From positions 1-64,000 of the forward strand of contig VFZC01000003.1 in assembly GCA_016871355.1 (NCBI GenBank): a stretch of DNA of 64,000 nucleotides, in the 5' to 3' direction. Shown piece by piece: positions 41,895 through 50,101 of the stretch. Within the stretch, counting starts at the first letter, position 1. Each line of letters starts with the position of its first letter. The stretch comes from Actinomycetota bacterium (GTDB lineage: Bacteria; Actinomycetota; Acidimicrobiia; Acidimicrobiales; Ilumatobacteraceae). A program made the position numbers and the translations under genes. The notes beneath the pieces are model-generated. The model was not told the origin of the DNA. It ran no database searches and saw only the letters and a program-made list of their open reading frames with translations.

Positions 41895-43694
41895 TCAGGG
41901 GCACGGCCAGAGGCGTTGCCAGGGGATCTCCTGCATCGGTTGTTGAGTAGTTCTGTTCTGATGGGTGACGAAGACGAACATCGTCGATGAAGTATCACCC
42001 GGCATGATCGTCGAGAAGCCCCATGCGTTGTAACGGAGGAATTGGAAATAGAAGCCGCACGGCCAACCGGGTCGGGGTTCCTTCTCGTACAACCTGAGTT
42101 GCCAGGTGGGCTCCACGTGGTCCCAGTAGTTCCCGTCGAGCCAGCTCTCGATTTCGGGTCCGCTTACCGGGATCTCTGACTTCCAGATCTGGGAGACGTG
42201 CCCTTCGATGCGGTTTTGGCGGCACGGAATGGAGATGTCAGGACAGATGTAGGCGTGGTTCCACTCTCCTAGGAGTTCCCAGTTCAACCCCGGGATTCGA
42301 GCGAACGGGTTCTCGACAGCACCCTCGAGGTTTTCCGCAGTTTGGATCTGAAAGCAGGTTTCGGAATCCTTGCAGAGCGGAGGTCGCAGGGCTCCGGTCT
42401 CGCACGAGTTCGGTCGGGGCGAACCGTCGAGCACATCGCTCAACCACTCGAGGAAGAGTGGTTCATCTGCCTGTGTGGACAGCCCGTGTTCCAGGTTGAA
42501 CCAGCGCAACTCGATCGATTGGCCGTTCGCACAAGCTTCTTGGAAGTACGAATCGATGACTGCGGGCGCGGCTATCGTGTCGAGTCTCCCGCCACTGATG
42601 AGAAGCGGCAGATCGGTGATCTGCTCCGCGGGGCCGACAACACCCTTGGGTAGAGGATCGTCGAGGCCGATCTTGAACACTTCGTCGCCCGACAGGCTCT
42701 GGAATGCATCGAGGACAGAGCCGAGGCATGTGCTCTCGAGAATTGGTAAGCGGCTAATCGCCTCGGGAGTCAAGATGTCGCTCAATTCGTAGTACTTGTC
42801 GCCCCATGCGAGTGAGACTCCATAAAAAGCCATGACGACCAATCCCTTGAAGGGAGAATCGCGGAGTGTCTTCCACAGTGTTCCTCCCTCAGCGATTCCA
42901 TCAACTCCGGGTCGGAATGCCGCGGAGCCGCGAACGTCGAGTTCCGGCGCGTAGGTCTGGGAGATCTTCTGCGCAAAGATGGCACCTCGACCCCCAATCG
43001 AGAAGCCGGCGTAGATCACCGGTCCGTTCGACCCTGTGAACTGTTGAGCAGCCACAGCGGCGTCGATCATGGAGTACGCCATCGTCGCCGCGTCGTAGTA
43101 GGGATGGTGTCCTGGTGTACCGAGGTAGGCGTAGTCGCTCGCCACCACGATGTAACCAGCATCCAATAAAGCCTGGAAGAAGGGTTCGCTCGCTGGTGAC
43201 TCTGCGCGTGTCGGTGCACAATCGTCGGCCATGCCGGTGGTTCCATGGCCCCAGCTGACGATCGGTGTGTTCTCATCGAATTCCTCGGGAGTACCGAGCC
43301 AGGCAGTAACCCCAACTGGATTTCCGAATGTGTCGCTCGAGTGGTACATCACGCGTCGAGCGTCTCCACCGAACACGAGGCGGGATGAGGACGACCAGAT
43401 CACGTTCCCGGGAGTACCTGGAAGCGGGTCAGGAGGAGTCCAGAAGTCGTCCGCCAGTTCTGGTGCAGTGAGGATTGACTTCCCAACTCCAACGTCGTCG
43501 ATTCGAGACGGCGCCCAGTCGTCACCTGGTTCGGATGGTCGAGACTGCGATATTGAAGTAGTGGTCGTGACCGCGGCGTCGCTATCGGGAGCCTCTTTGG
43601 AATCAGCGACGCCAGTACAACCCACAAGGGTGAGCACACCGATGACCACCGCGATGCGCATGAGCCACGATACGACAGAGCGAAGGTTGACCAT
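41895..43694 (-). CDS. Secretory lipase-like lipoprotein
   Basis: 599 residues with a lipoprotein signal (IAVVIGVLTLVGC) and a Ser/Thr-rich linker. The alpha/beta-hydrolase domain has IVSWGHGTTGMADDC near the oxyanion hole and the nucleophile elbow YAGFSIGGRG. ISGGRLDTIAAPAVI supplies the likely acid Asp, and FNLEHGLSTQ the His. The arrangement resembles secretory (LIP-type) lipases of fungi and actinobacteria. A C-terminal region of about 150 residues is unassigned. The ATG lies only 22 bases from a tRNA-Arg fragment. Confidence 0.82.
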   Translation of the reverse strand: MVNLRSVVSWLMRIAVVIGVLTLVGCTGVADSKEAPDSDAAVTTTTSISQSRPSEPGDDWAPSRIDDVGVGKSILTAPELADDFWTPPDPLPGTPGNVIWSSSSRLVFGGDARRVMYHSSDTFGNPVGVTAWLGTPEEFDENTPIVSWGHGTTGMADDCAPTRAESPASEPFFQALLDAGYIVVASDYAYLGTPGHHPYYDAATMAYSMIDAAVAAQQFTGSNGPVIYAGFSIGGRGAIFAQKISQTYAPELDVRGSAAFRPGVDGIAEGGTLWKTLRDSPFKGLVVMAFYGVSLAWGDKYYELSDILTPEAISRLPILESTCLGSVLDAFQSLSGDEVFKIGLDDPLPKGVVGPAEQITDLPLLISGGRLDTIAAPAVIDSYFQEACANGQSIELRWFNLEHGLSTQADEPLFLEWLSDVLDGSPRPNSCETGALRPPLCKDSETCFQIQTAENLEGAVENPFARIPGLNWELLGEWNHAYICPDISIPCRQNRIEGHVSQIWKSEIPVSGPEIESWLDGNYWDHVEPTWQLRLYEKEPRPGWPCGFYFQFLRYNAWGFSTIMPGDTSSTMFVFVTHQNRTTQQPMQEIPWQRLWPCP

Positions 43695-43716
43695 GGCGAT
43701 TCGGTCAGACTGTTTG

Positions 43717-43759
43717 GCGCGCTCGAAGGGACTCGAACCCCTAACCTTTTGATCCGTAG
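43717..43759 (-). pseudogene. 3' fragment of tRNA-Arg (43-bp direct-repeat copy)
   Basis: A 43-base perfect copy of 47445-47487, from the anticodon region through the 3' acceptor arm of tRNA-Arg. The rest of the tRNA is absent here. The sequence diverges at both ends. A displaced tRNA 3' end like this is what integration at a tRNA leaves behind. Confidence 0.9.
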
Positions 43760-44082
43760 GTTCCGCACCAGACGTTCCCCACCTACGTGGGAATGCGTCA
43801 TACCAGAAACCTACCGTCTTGGGACGACCTCCAATTCCACTCTTGTGTCAGGTTGTTCCATGGACATGGCGCCTGAAGGACACCTAGGGACAAGACATGC
43901 CAGGAGAAAGTCAAACCCTGTTAGCACCCTCGTATTGCATATTGATGTTGTGTACCCAGTTGGCGAAGGCTGGAGCAGAAACTGAGTCTTCCCCGGCGAG
44001 GCCTGACTGCACGATCGTGCCACCTCATATCCACGATTGCTGGCGTGAATTCAAGGTCTGAAATGGACGCAAGAATGACCTA
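43760..44082. other. Intergenic, no convincing gene
   Basis: 323 bases between the tRNA-Arg fragment and the next gene. It holds a TTCCC-C-AC/GTGGGAA hairpin at 43775-43793. A 78-codon open frame (43749-43985) overlaps the tRNA fragment and has no ribosome-binding site, so I do not call it. The promoter of the esterase gene at 44083 is probably within the last 100 bases. Confidence 0.5.
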
Positions 44083-45984
44083 ATGGAACTCACCTATGCT
44101 CGCCCACTCGGTCTGTGTCTGCTCCTGTCACTCTCGACGATCACCGCCTGTTCAGAGGGCGAGACGTCGGAGCCATCGAGTCCGCCCGTCGAGAACGTTG
44201 TGCCGTCGGGGCCGTCGACAACCGAGATCGCCGGCATCAACTTTCCTCCTTCGTGTAGCGACGGCGACGGTGTTCGAGCGTGCTTGCTTCCGTTCCCGTC
44301 TAATCGTCTCACGGTGGTCGATGACTCCACTCCGACCGGACTTCGTGTGTCGATTCCGGCCGATGCGGTTCCGGTGAACGTCGACGGAGTGGCGATGGAT
44401 GTGAGCGATCAGAATCGGGCCGATGGATTTTCGCCGTCTTCCGTGATCGTCTTCGCGGCCGATGGGGTCGACCTGGTTTCGTCAGGCGTTCCGAACGTCG
44501 ATGACATCGGAGCGTCGATGTCGCCCGATGCGAAAGTTCGGCTCTTTGAAATCGAGTCGGGGGAGCGGTGGCCTTTCTGGGGAGAACTCGACGCGCAAGC
44601 AGGTCTCGTCACGATTCGACCCGCGCGTCTGCTCGCCGAGGGCCGTACCTACCGTGTCGAGGTCGACGGTCTCGTCGACACGCAGGGACAACCCCTGACT
44701 ACCGCTGTCGACGAATGGGAGTTCACCGTTGCGAGTTCCGAGTCGACCGCCGGACGACTGCTCGACATGCTCGACTCGGCGTACGAGAGAATAGGTGAGG
44801 GTGCTCCGGACTTTTCGGTCGATTCAGTCGTGACCGATGGCGGTGTTCGGGTCATCGATGGGACGTTCGAGATACCGAACTTTCTCGACAATGACGGGAG
44901 TCCCGGAGGTCGACTTCTTCTCGATGGTGATCGACCAGTGGTCAACTCCGACCACTCGTCGTGGCCGGCCAGGTTCCATTGTGTGGTGCCGAACGCCGTC
45001 GACGAGCCGGCCCCAACAGTCGTGTTCGGGCACGGACTTCTGGGCGATCGTACAGAAGTGGATTTCTTCGGCGGGTTCGCTTCGTCGGGCTCGGTCGCGG
45101 CCTGCGCAACCGATTGGCTCGGGATGTCAGCGGAGGACGTGCCGAATCTGGCGGGAATCCTCGGCGAGATGGGTCGTTTCGGAGAACAGGCCGATCGGAT
45201 GCTGGCGGGACAAGTCGCCTTCCAGTTGCTCGGCCGGTTGGTGAACCACCCGCTCGGGTTCGCTGCTGACGAGGCCTTTCAGAACGCTGATGGAAGTCCG
45301 TTGTTGCAAGTCGACGGGGCGGTATTCGTCGGCAACAGCCAAGGCGGCATTCTCGGGGGAGCAGCTTCGGCGGTGTCAACCGAATGGTCTCGTGCGGTTC
45401 TCGGTGTTCCCGGGGTGAATTATTCGTTGCTACTTCCACGATCGTCCGACTGGCCACAATTCCAGACGGTGTTCGAGGCGGCCTACACCGACGTGGACGA
45501 TCGTCTCATGGCAATCGTCTTGGCGCAGATGCTGTGGGATCGTGGTGAGAACGCCGGATACGTGCAACACCTGACGTCGGATCCTTATCCCGGGCGACAA
45601 CCGAAAACGGTCTTGCTCGTCGGAGCGTTCGGAGACCATCAGGTCACCAATGTTGCAACTGACGTTCTCGCTCGAACGATCGGAGCCCGAGTGCACACTC
45701 CCGCCCTGGAGGATGGACGTGCGACGGCGGTCGAACCGTTCTGGGGAATCGATCCCATCGAGAGTTACCCCTTCGATGGCTCGGCGTACGTCATGTGGGA
45801 CTACGGAACTCCAGCTCCTCCTTCCGGTCCGACTCCGCCATTTGCCCCGGATTACGGCAGGGACCCCCATGGTGCCGGGAGCAGCGAGCCGCTCGTTCTG
45901 GCTCAGGCATTCGGGTTTCTTCTCGACCGGACGCTGATCGATGTGTGCTCAGGGCCGTGTCGCGGCACCCGGATTGACGGTTAG
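44083..45984 (+). CDS. Exported esterase/lipase lipoprotein with Ig-like domain
   Basis: 633 residues: lipoprotein signal (LLLSLSTITAC), then a domain of about 200 residues with GRTYRVEVDGLVDTQGQPL that resembles bacterial Ig-like (Big_5) repeats, then an alpha/beta hydrolase. TVVFGHGLLGDRTEVD lies near the oxyanion hole, and the nucleophile is in VFVGNSQGGILGG. The acid and His are likely in LLVGAFGDHQVTN. Such proteins are surface esterases of unknown substrate. It is the first gene of the tRNA-Arg-bounded segment. Its codon use is like the chromosome, so transfer, if real, was from a similar genome. Confidence 0.8.
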   Translation: MELTYARPLGLCLLLSLSTITACSEGETSEPSSPPVENVVPSGPSTTEIAGINFPPSCSDGDGVRACLLPFPSNRLTVVDDSTPTGLRVSIPADAVPVNVDGVAMDVSDQNRADGFSPSSVIVFAADGVDLVSSGVPNVDDIGASMSPDAKVRLFEIESGERWPFWGELDAQAGLVTIRPARLLAEGRTYRVEVDGLVDTQGQPLTTAVDEWEFTVASSESTAGRLLDMLDSAYERIGEGAPDFSVDSVVTDGGVRVIDGTFEIPNFLDNDGSPGGRLLLDGDRPVVNSDHSSWPARFHCVVPNAVDEPAPTVVFGHGLLGDRTEVDFFGGFASSGSVAACATDWLGMSAEDVPNLAGILGEMGRFGEQADRMLAGQVAFQLLGRLVNHPLGFAADEAFQNADGSPLLQVDGAVFVGNSQGGILGGAASAVSTEWSRAVLGVPGVNYSLLLPRSSDWPQFQTVFEAAYTDVDDRLMAIVLAQMLWDRGENAGYVQHLTSDPYPGRQPKTVLLVGAFGDHQVTNVATDVLARTIGARVHTPALEDGRATAVEPFWGIDPIESYPFDGSAYVMWDYGTPAPPSGPTPPFAPDYGRDPHGAGSSEPLVLAQAFGFLLDRTLIDVCSGPCRGTRIDG

Positions 45985-46109
45985 CCGGCTCGGTGGGCTA
46001 GTGGTGGCCAGGAGGTAGTAATCACCCCTGGTCAGGGGCAATTTCAGAAAATCTTCAAGATGTCTTGAGAAAAGTGTGAGACGAGGCGTGATCCGGGCTC
46101 TTGTCCGGC

Positions 46110-47123
46110 ATGAACGCCACGAAAATCGCCCGCCACTTACTCTCACTCGCTGGCCTGACCGTCCTCGGTCTGTCCTCGGTCGCCTGCCAGGTCCTCGACA
46201 CCGGGTCGAGCGAGCGCCTGATCGGCGAAACCGTCGTGGCAGGTGCCAATGTCGCTGCTGGCGAGGACGTCACGGTGGTCAGTGGCCGCAAGGTGTTCGA
46301 CCCGCAGGCCGGTGACCGCCGCATCGTCGAGACCTACACCGCCCCGGCCGCCACCTTCGCTGGCTCGTACGGTCCCGACGCCCACCAGCTCTACAAAGTC
46401 TTCACCCCCGCCGGCTGGAGCAGCTCGGACCGTCGTGACCTCGTCGTCTTCTCGCACGGTGGTGCATGGAGCTTCGGAACCGCCGACGAAGTCGAGTCGG
46501 TGTCCATGGACCTGCTGGCGCAGGGAGCGGTCGTCGTGTCGATCGAATACGAACTGAGCGTGCCGGCCTTCGAGCAGACCGCCGACATCGTCGCCGCCGT
46601 TCGCTGGGCCCAGGCCAACGCCGACCAGCTCGGTGTCGACCCGAACCGCACGTTCCTCTCGGGCCACTCGGCTGGTGCTCACCTCAGCCTGCTCACCGCC
46701 GTTGCCCCGGCCGATCTGCGTGGAGGCGAGTTCATCCGCCCGGTGGTCGGCGTGATCGCCATCGCCGGCCCCTACGCCGTGAACGAGCCGACGTACGATC
46801 CCGCGATCATCGGCATTCGCGTGCATGAGATCCTGGCCACCGTGAACGGTTGCGGAACCACCGACTGCTCGGCCGATGTTCTCGATGCCATCTCACCCGC
46901 CACTTACGTGGATGCCAACGATCCGGCCGTGTACATGGTCGTCGGAGAGATCGACGACTTGGCTCCAGTGTCACACGCTCTGCTCGTCGAAGACTCGTAC
47001 GTCGCCGCTGGCGCGGGCGATCGAGTGTGGGTCGACGTGGTCGAGGGGGCCGGACACCAGCCCGGTTTCGGAGCCAACGCCACATCGATCGAGATGTTCA
47101 TGAACAGCGTGGAGATGATCTGA
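46110..47123 (+). CDS. Exported alpha/beta-hydrolase (hormone-sensitive-lipase-like carboxylesterase)
   Basis: 337 residues with a lipoprotein signal (GLTVLGLSSVAC). The oxyanion motif HGGAW, the nucleophile elbow FLSGHSAGAHLSLL, the acid in VVGEIDDLAP and the His in GAGHQPGF make a complete HSL/BD-FAE-like set. It would hydrolyse small esters at the cell surface. ATG 46110 is preferred over an in-frame TTG nine bases earlier. No strong ribosome-binding site. Its end overlaps a small gene on the other strand by 26 bases. Confidence 0.85.
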   Translation: MNATKIARHLLSLAGLTVLGLSSVACQVLDTGSSERLIGETVVAGANVAAGEDVTVVSGRKVFDPQAGDRRIVETYTAPAATFAGSYGPDAHQLYKVFTPAGWSSSDRRDLVVFSHGGAWSFGTADEVESVSMDLLAQGAVVVSIEYELSVPAFEQTADIVAAVRWAQANADQLGVDPNRTFLSGHSAGAHLSLLTAVAPADLRGGEFIRPVVGVIAIAGPYAVNEPTYDPAIIGIRVHEILATVNGCGTTDCSADVLDAISPATYVDANDPAVYMVVGEIDDLAPVSHALLVEDSYVAAGAGDRVWVDVVEGAGHQPGFGANATSIEMFMNSVEMI

Positions 47124-47367
47124 GTTGACCACCTAACGCTCCGCCTCGCTCGATGGAATTCGCGGTATCGCCCTCGCTTGTCCGATCGTCTTCCACTTCG
47201 GCCTCGTCGTATCCGGCTTTGACAATTTTCTTCCTGGTCCTCTCGTCAGGGTCTTGGGAGATTTGATTCCAGAGGCTCGGACGTGGATCATGTCCTCCGG
47301 TGTGTCCTTGTTTCTTGGGGCACATCCGCGTCCCGGGGGATGGGTTACACAGTCGCAAAGGACTCAT
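47098..47367 (-). CDS. Small Cys/His protein of unknown function
   Basis: 89 residues. The case for a gene is the strong GAAGGAGGGG ribosome-binding site just ahead of the ATG. The N-terminus LCNPSPGTRMCPKKQGHTGGHD has a C-x8-C-x5-H-x3-H spacing that could bind zinc and is reminiscent of small actinobacterial and actinophage proteins. The rest is charged and low in hydrophobics. It lies at the right end of the tRNA-Arg-bounded segment. No family recognised. Confidence 0.45.
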   Translation of the reverse strand: MSPLRLCNPSPGTRMCPKKQGHTGGHDPRPSLWNQISQDPDERTRKKIVKAGYDEAEVEDDRTSEGDTANSIERGGALGGQLRSSPRCS

Positions 47368-47397
47368 ATGCCCCTCCTTCCGACCAAACCACTGACC

Positions 47398-47440
47398 GAA
47401 AAGCAAACGACCAGCGTCTCCGTCAGGAAAACGCTGGTCA
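47398..47440 (-). terminator. Intrinsic terminator after tRNA-Arg
   Basis: GACCAGCG/CGCTGGTC (47409-47416 with 47432-47439) pair perfectly, and on the - strand GTTTGCTTTT follows. It lies a few bases past the tRNA-Arg 3' end. Confidence 0.8.
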
Positions 47441-47444
47441 TCTA

Positions 47445-47487
47445 GCGCGCTCGAAGGGACTCGAACCCCTAACCTTTTGATCCGTAG
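47445..47487. repeat. 43-bp direct repeat within tRNA-Arg (attachment-site-like)
   Basis: Perfect match to 43717-43759 in the same orientation. It covers the 3' part of the intact tRNA-Arg gene and one base beyond it. The two copies delimit about 3.7 kb. Confidence 0.85.
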
Positions 47488-47518
47488 TCAAATGCTCTAT
47501 CCATTGAGCTACGAGCGC
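47446..47518 (-). tRNA. tRNA-Arg (ACG)
   Basis: Acceptor GCGCTCG/CGAGCGC pairs. The anticodon stem TTTGA/TCAAA encloses CTACGGA, giving ACG (read as ICG after deamination) for CGU/CGC/CGA codons. CCA not encoded. It is the intact parent of the fragment at 43.7 kb. Confidence 0.95.
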
Positions 47519-47594
47519 TTGCGCCCTCGAGTGTACGGGGCCGTGGGCGGGGCCGAAACCTGGCCCTGACCAGGATCTCGAGTCAGATCGGCCG

Positions 47595-48773
47595 TCAACT
47601 GGTGGGGCACCACGAACGGGTGCACCACGGCTTCCACGATCCGGACCGCTCCCAGGTGATGAGAGCCATGCGGGCGTTGGTGACGGGGTCGAACAACTGG
47701 GCCGGATCGGTGATGCCCTGATTGGCGAGCCATCTCTTGTGGGCCGACCAATTGATCTGGAACACGCCGATGCAACACGCGCTGCGCGAACCGGGATTGA
47801 ACTTGCTCTCGCGCTGCGCCACGAACATCGCATCGTTCTCGAGATGGTCGGGCCACACGTCGCGAATGATCTGCGCTACTTCATCGCGTGAATACAACTG
47901 GGTCGGGTTGTACGGCACGTTGCGCATGTCGTTGGAAGATGTCGCACCCGTTGAGGCACCGTTCGACGAACTGTTCGTTGACGGTGCCGTCGTCGGCGCA
48001 GTAGTGGTTGCCGGACGCTTCGCACCGTCGGGCAGACAGATCGTCTGGCCGACTTTCAACGGCGACTGAATCGTCTTGCCGTTCACCGATGCCAGCGGCC
48101 CGGCCTTCACGCCGGCGCGCTTGGCGATCCCGAACCACGAATCACCGCGCTGCACCACGTACGAAAAACCACACGATGGTGCGGTGCGCGTGGAAACTTC
48201 AGCGGGCTCGCGTGTCGGTTCGGTGGGCGGCGGAACGCTCGCACCCGGTGGCAAACAGATTTCCTGACCAGGAGTGAGTCGCGACTTCAACGTCGCGCCG
48301 TTCGATCCGGCAATGAGTCCGGGCGACACACCGGCACGCTCGGCGATCCCGAACCACGAGTCACCCGGTTGCACCGTGTACTTCTGCGGACACAGGCGGC
48401 TCGCGGCGACCGATGTGCTCGGAGCCAGCGTGGTGGACGGGGCGATGGTGACCACGGGGGCCGAGGCCACGCCTTGAGCCGCCGCGTCCGAGCCGGGCGA
48501 AGACGCCGCCGGGTCGACCGTGTCGTCGGTGGTGTCCATCTGCACGATGGCGGCCGCTCCGCCGGTCTCTTCCACCGACACCGCATCGCCGTCGCCGCGC
48601 AACGCCCAGGCCACCGGCGCCACCAGTGCGCCCACCATCACGATGAATCCGAGTCGGCGCCAGAACGGGTCGCGGGGCGAGGGAGGGATGCCGTCGCCAC
48701 CTTGCGGTCGACGTCGGCCCAGCGCTGGTGCCCGCTCGGGGCCCGGCAACGAGGACTGGTGGTAGGTGCTCAT
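47595..48773 (-). CDS. LysM-repeat protein with transglycosylase-like C-terminus
   Basis: About 392 residues. A basic Pro-rich cytosolic segment and a single membrane helix (GFIVMVGALVAPVAWALRG) precede two LysM domains (YTVQPGDSWFGIAERAGV and YVVQRGDSWFGIAKRAGV, each closed by GQ.ICLP). A Thr/Ser-rich linker leads to a lysozyme-like domain: FVAQRESKFNPGS contains the catalytic Glu, and IGVFQINWSAHKRWL is typical of soluble lytic transglycosylases. It should bind and cleave peptidoglycan outside the membrane. Start ATG 48773 is preferred to 48788. Confidence 0.87.
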   Translation of the reverse strand: MSTYHQSSLPGPERAPALGRRRPQGGDGIPPSPRDPFWRRLGFIVMVGALVAPVAWALRGDGDAVSVEETGGAAAIVQMDTTDDTVDPAASSPGSDAAAQGVASAPVVTIAPSTTLAPSTSVAASRLCPQKYTVQPGDSWFGIAERAGVSPGLIAGSNGATLKSRLTPGQEICLPPGASVPPPTEPTREPAEVSTRTAPSCGFSYVVQRGDSWFGIAKRAGVKAGPLASVNGKTIQSPLKVGQTICLPDGAKRPATTTAPTTAPSTNSSSNGASTGATSSNDMRNVPYNPTQLYSRDEVAQIIRDVWPDHLENDAMFVAQRESKFNPGSRSACCIGVFQINWSAHKRWLANQGITDPAQLFDPVTNARMALITWERSGSWKPWCTRSWCPTS

Positions 48774-48886
48774 GGCGCTCACCGGCACGAATGCCGTACG
48801 TCAGTGTGGTCGGGCCGTCATCCGATCGCAACAAAGTTCCGGGCCAATGGCCACCGGGAACGTGAGTATCCACAGACTGTGGATAC

Positions 48887-48980
48887 TGGCGGAGAGGGTG
48901 GGATTTGAACCCACGGACCCCTTTTGGGAGGTCAACGTCTTAGCAGGACGTCCCGTTCAACCTGGCTCCGGCACCTCTCC
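48887..48980 (-). tRNA. tRNA-Ser (GCT)
   Basis: Long variable arm. The anticodon stem ACGTC/GACGT encloses CTGCTAA, giving GCT for AGU/AGC. Acceptor GGAGAGG pairs with CCTCTCC. CCA encoded. Confidence 0.95.
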
Positions 48981-49024
48981 CAGGCAGGAGAGCGAGTGTA
49001 CAGGTGAGATGTTGGTCCGATGAC

Positions 49025-49112
49025 TGGCGGAACGGGAGGGATTTGAACCCCCGGGCCCTTGCGAGCCGGCCGCTTTCAAGGCGGCTGCATTTGTCCGCTC
49101 TGCCACCGTTCC
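49025..49112 (-). tRNA. tRNA-Ser (TGA)
   Basis: Long variable arm. The anticodon stem GCCGC/GCGGC encloses CTTGAAA, giving TGA for UCN codons. Acceptor GGAACGG pairs with CCGTTCC. CCA encoded. This is a normal serine tRNA, not tRNA-Sec. Confidence 0.95.
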
Positions 49113-49202
49113 GGAGTCGAGGCTAGCGACCGCCCGGCTGAACATCGGGGGCTGAACGTCGGGGGCTGAACGTCGGGGGCGAACACTCAGGGTGCGCCGA
49201 GA

Positions 49203-50075
49203 TTACGGGGCGATCCGCACCCCGAACATGCGCTCGAACTCGGCGTAGTAGGCGTCGTCGCTCTCCAGTGCGCCGAGTGCGATCCATTCGGCATCGCTCA
49301 TCGTTTCGCGGCGTCCGAGAATCTCGGGTCCACCCCACGACACCGGATACCGCAAACGCGGTGTGTCGGTTTCGATGGCGTGCTGAACGATCGCACCCAC
49401 CTCGAACGGGTTGGTCGCATTGGCCATGCCCGCGGCGTAGAACTGGAACAGCCGTCGGTAGTGCATGTCGTACGCCCCCGATGAGTTGGGCGCGTCCACG
49501 TTCTTGGCGAAGATGGCTGACTTGGTGATGCCGGGCTCGACGATCGCCACGCGAATGTTCCACGGAGCGAGTTCTTGCGCCAGACCTTCCGACATCGCCT
49601 CGAGCGCCCACTTCGACGCCACGTACGGCGCCTGCGCGAGTGCCGCGAAGCGACCCACCACCGACGACACGTTCACGATGGTGCCGGCTCGCCGGGCTCG
49701 CATCGACGGCAGCACCGCTTGCGCGCAGCGCACCGGACCGCACAGGTTGATGTTCATCACTTCCTGATACAGCGAGGGCGGACACTCTTCGATCACCGCG
49801 TTACCACCCACACCCGCGTTGTTGACGAGAGCATCGACATGGTCGACCACCGAGTGGATGCGGTCGAATCCGACTCGCACGCTCTCGTCGTCGGCCACAT
49901 CGAGCTCCACCCACTCGAGTGACACGCCGGCATCGCTTGCCATCGAATCGGCCTTGGTGGTCTTGCTCATGCTCCGCACCGTGCCGATGACTCGGTAGCC
50001 GTGCGAGGCGAGATGAATGGCGGTGGCGCGTCCGATTCCGGAGTTGGCACCCGTGACGACGACGGTCTGTGACAT
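49203..50075 (-). CDS. Short-chain dehydrogenase/reductase
   Basis: About 290 residues. N-terminal VVVTGANSGIGRATAI (TGxxxGIG, NAD(P) site), NNAGVGG, and Ser/Tyr/Lys catalytic residues in VNVSSVVGRF and YVASKWALEAM. Classical SDR of unknown substrate. ATG at 50075 matches the family start; upstream in-frame sequence lies in the pheA region. It is 27 bases downstream of pheA on the same strand. Confidence 0.92.
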   Translation of the reverse strand: MSQTVVVTGANSGIGRATAIHLASHGYRVIGTVRSMSKTTKADSMASDAGVSLEWVELDVADDESVRVGFDRIHSVVDHVDALVNNAGVGGNAVIEECPPSLYQEVMNINLCGPVRCAQAVLPSMRARRAGTIVNVSSVVGRFAALAQAPYVASKWALEAMSEGLAQELAPWNIRVAIVEPGITKSAIFAKNVDAPNSSGAYDMHYRRLFQFYAAGMANATNPFEVGAIVQHAIETDTPRLRYPVSWGGPEILGRRETMSDAEWIALGALESDDAYYAEFERMFGVRIAP

Positions 50076-50101
50076 GTCGTCACAGTAGTGCTGGGGGAGA
50101 G

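Noticed and set aside
43749-43985. 78-codon frame right of the tRNA-Arg fragment
   Set aside because: It starts within the tRNA fragment, lacks a ribosome-binding site and has no protein-like composition.
49025-49112. tRNA with anticodon TGA considered as possible tRNA-Sec (selC)
   Set aside because: The loop gives anticodon TGA (5'-UGA-3') reading UCN serine codons. tRNA-Sec has anticodon UCA and an 8-bp acceptor stem; this one has 7.
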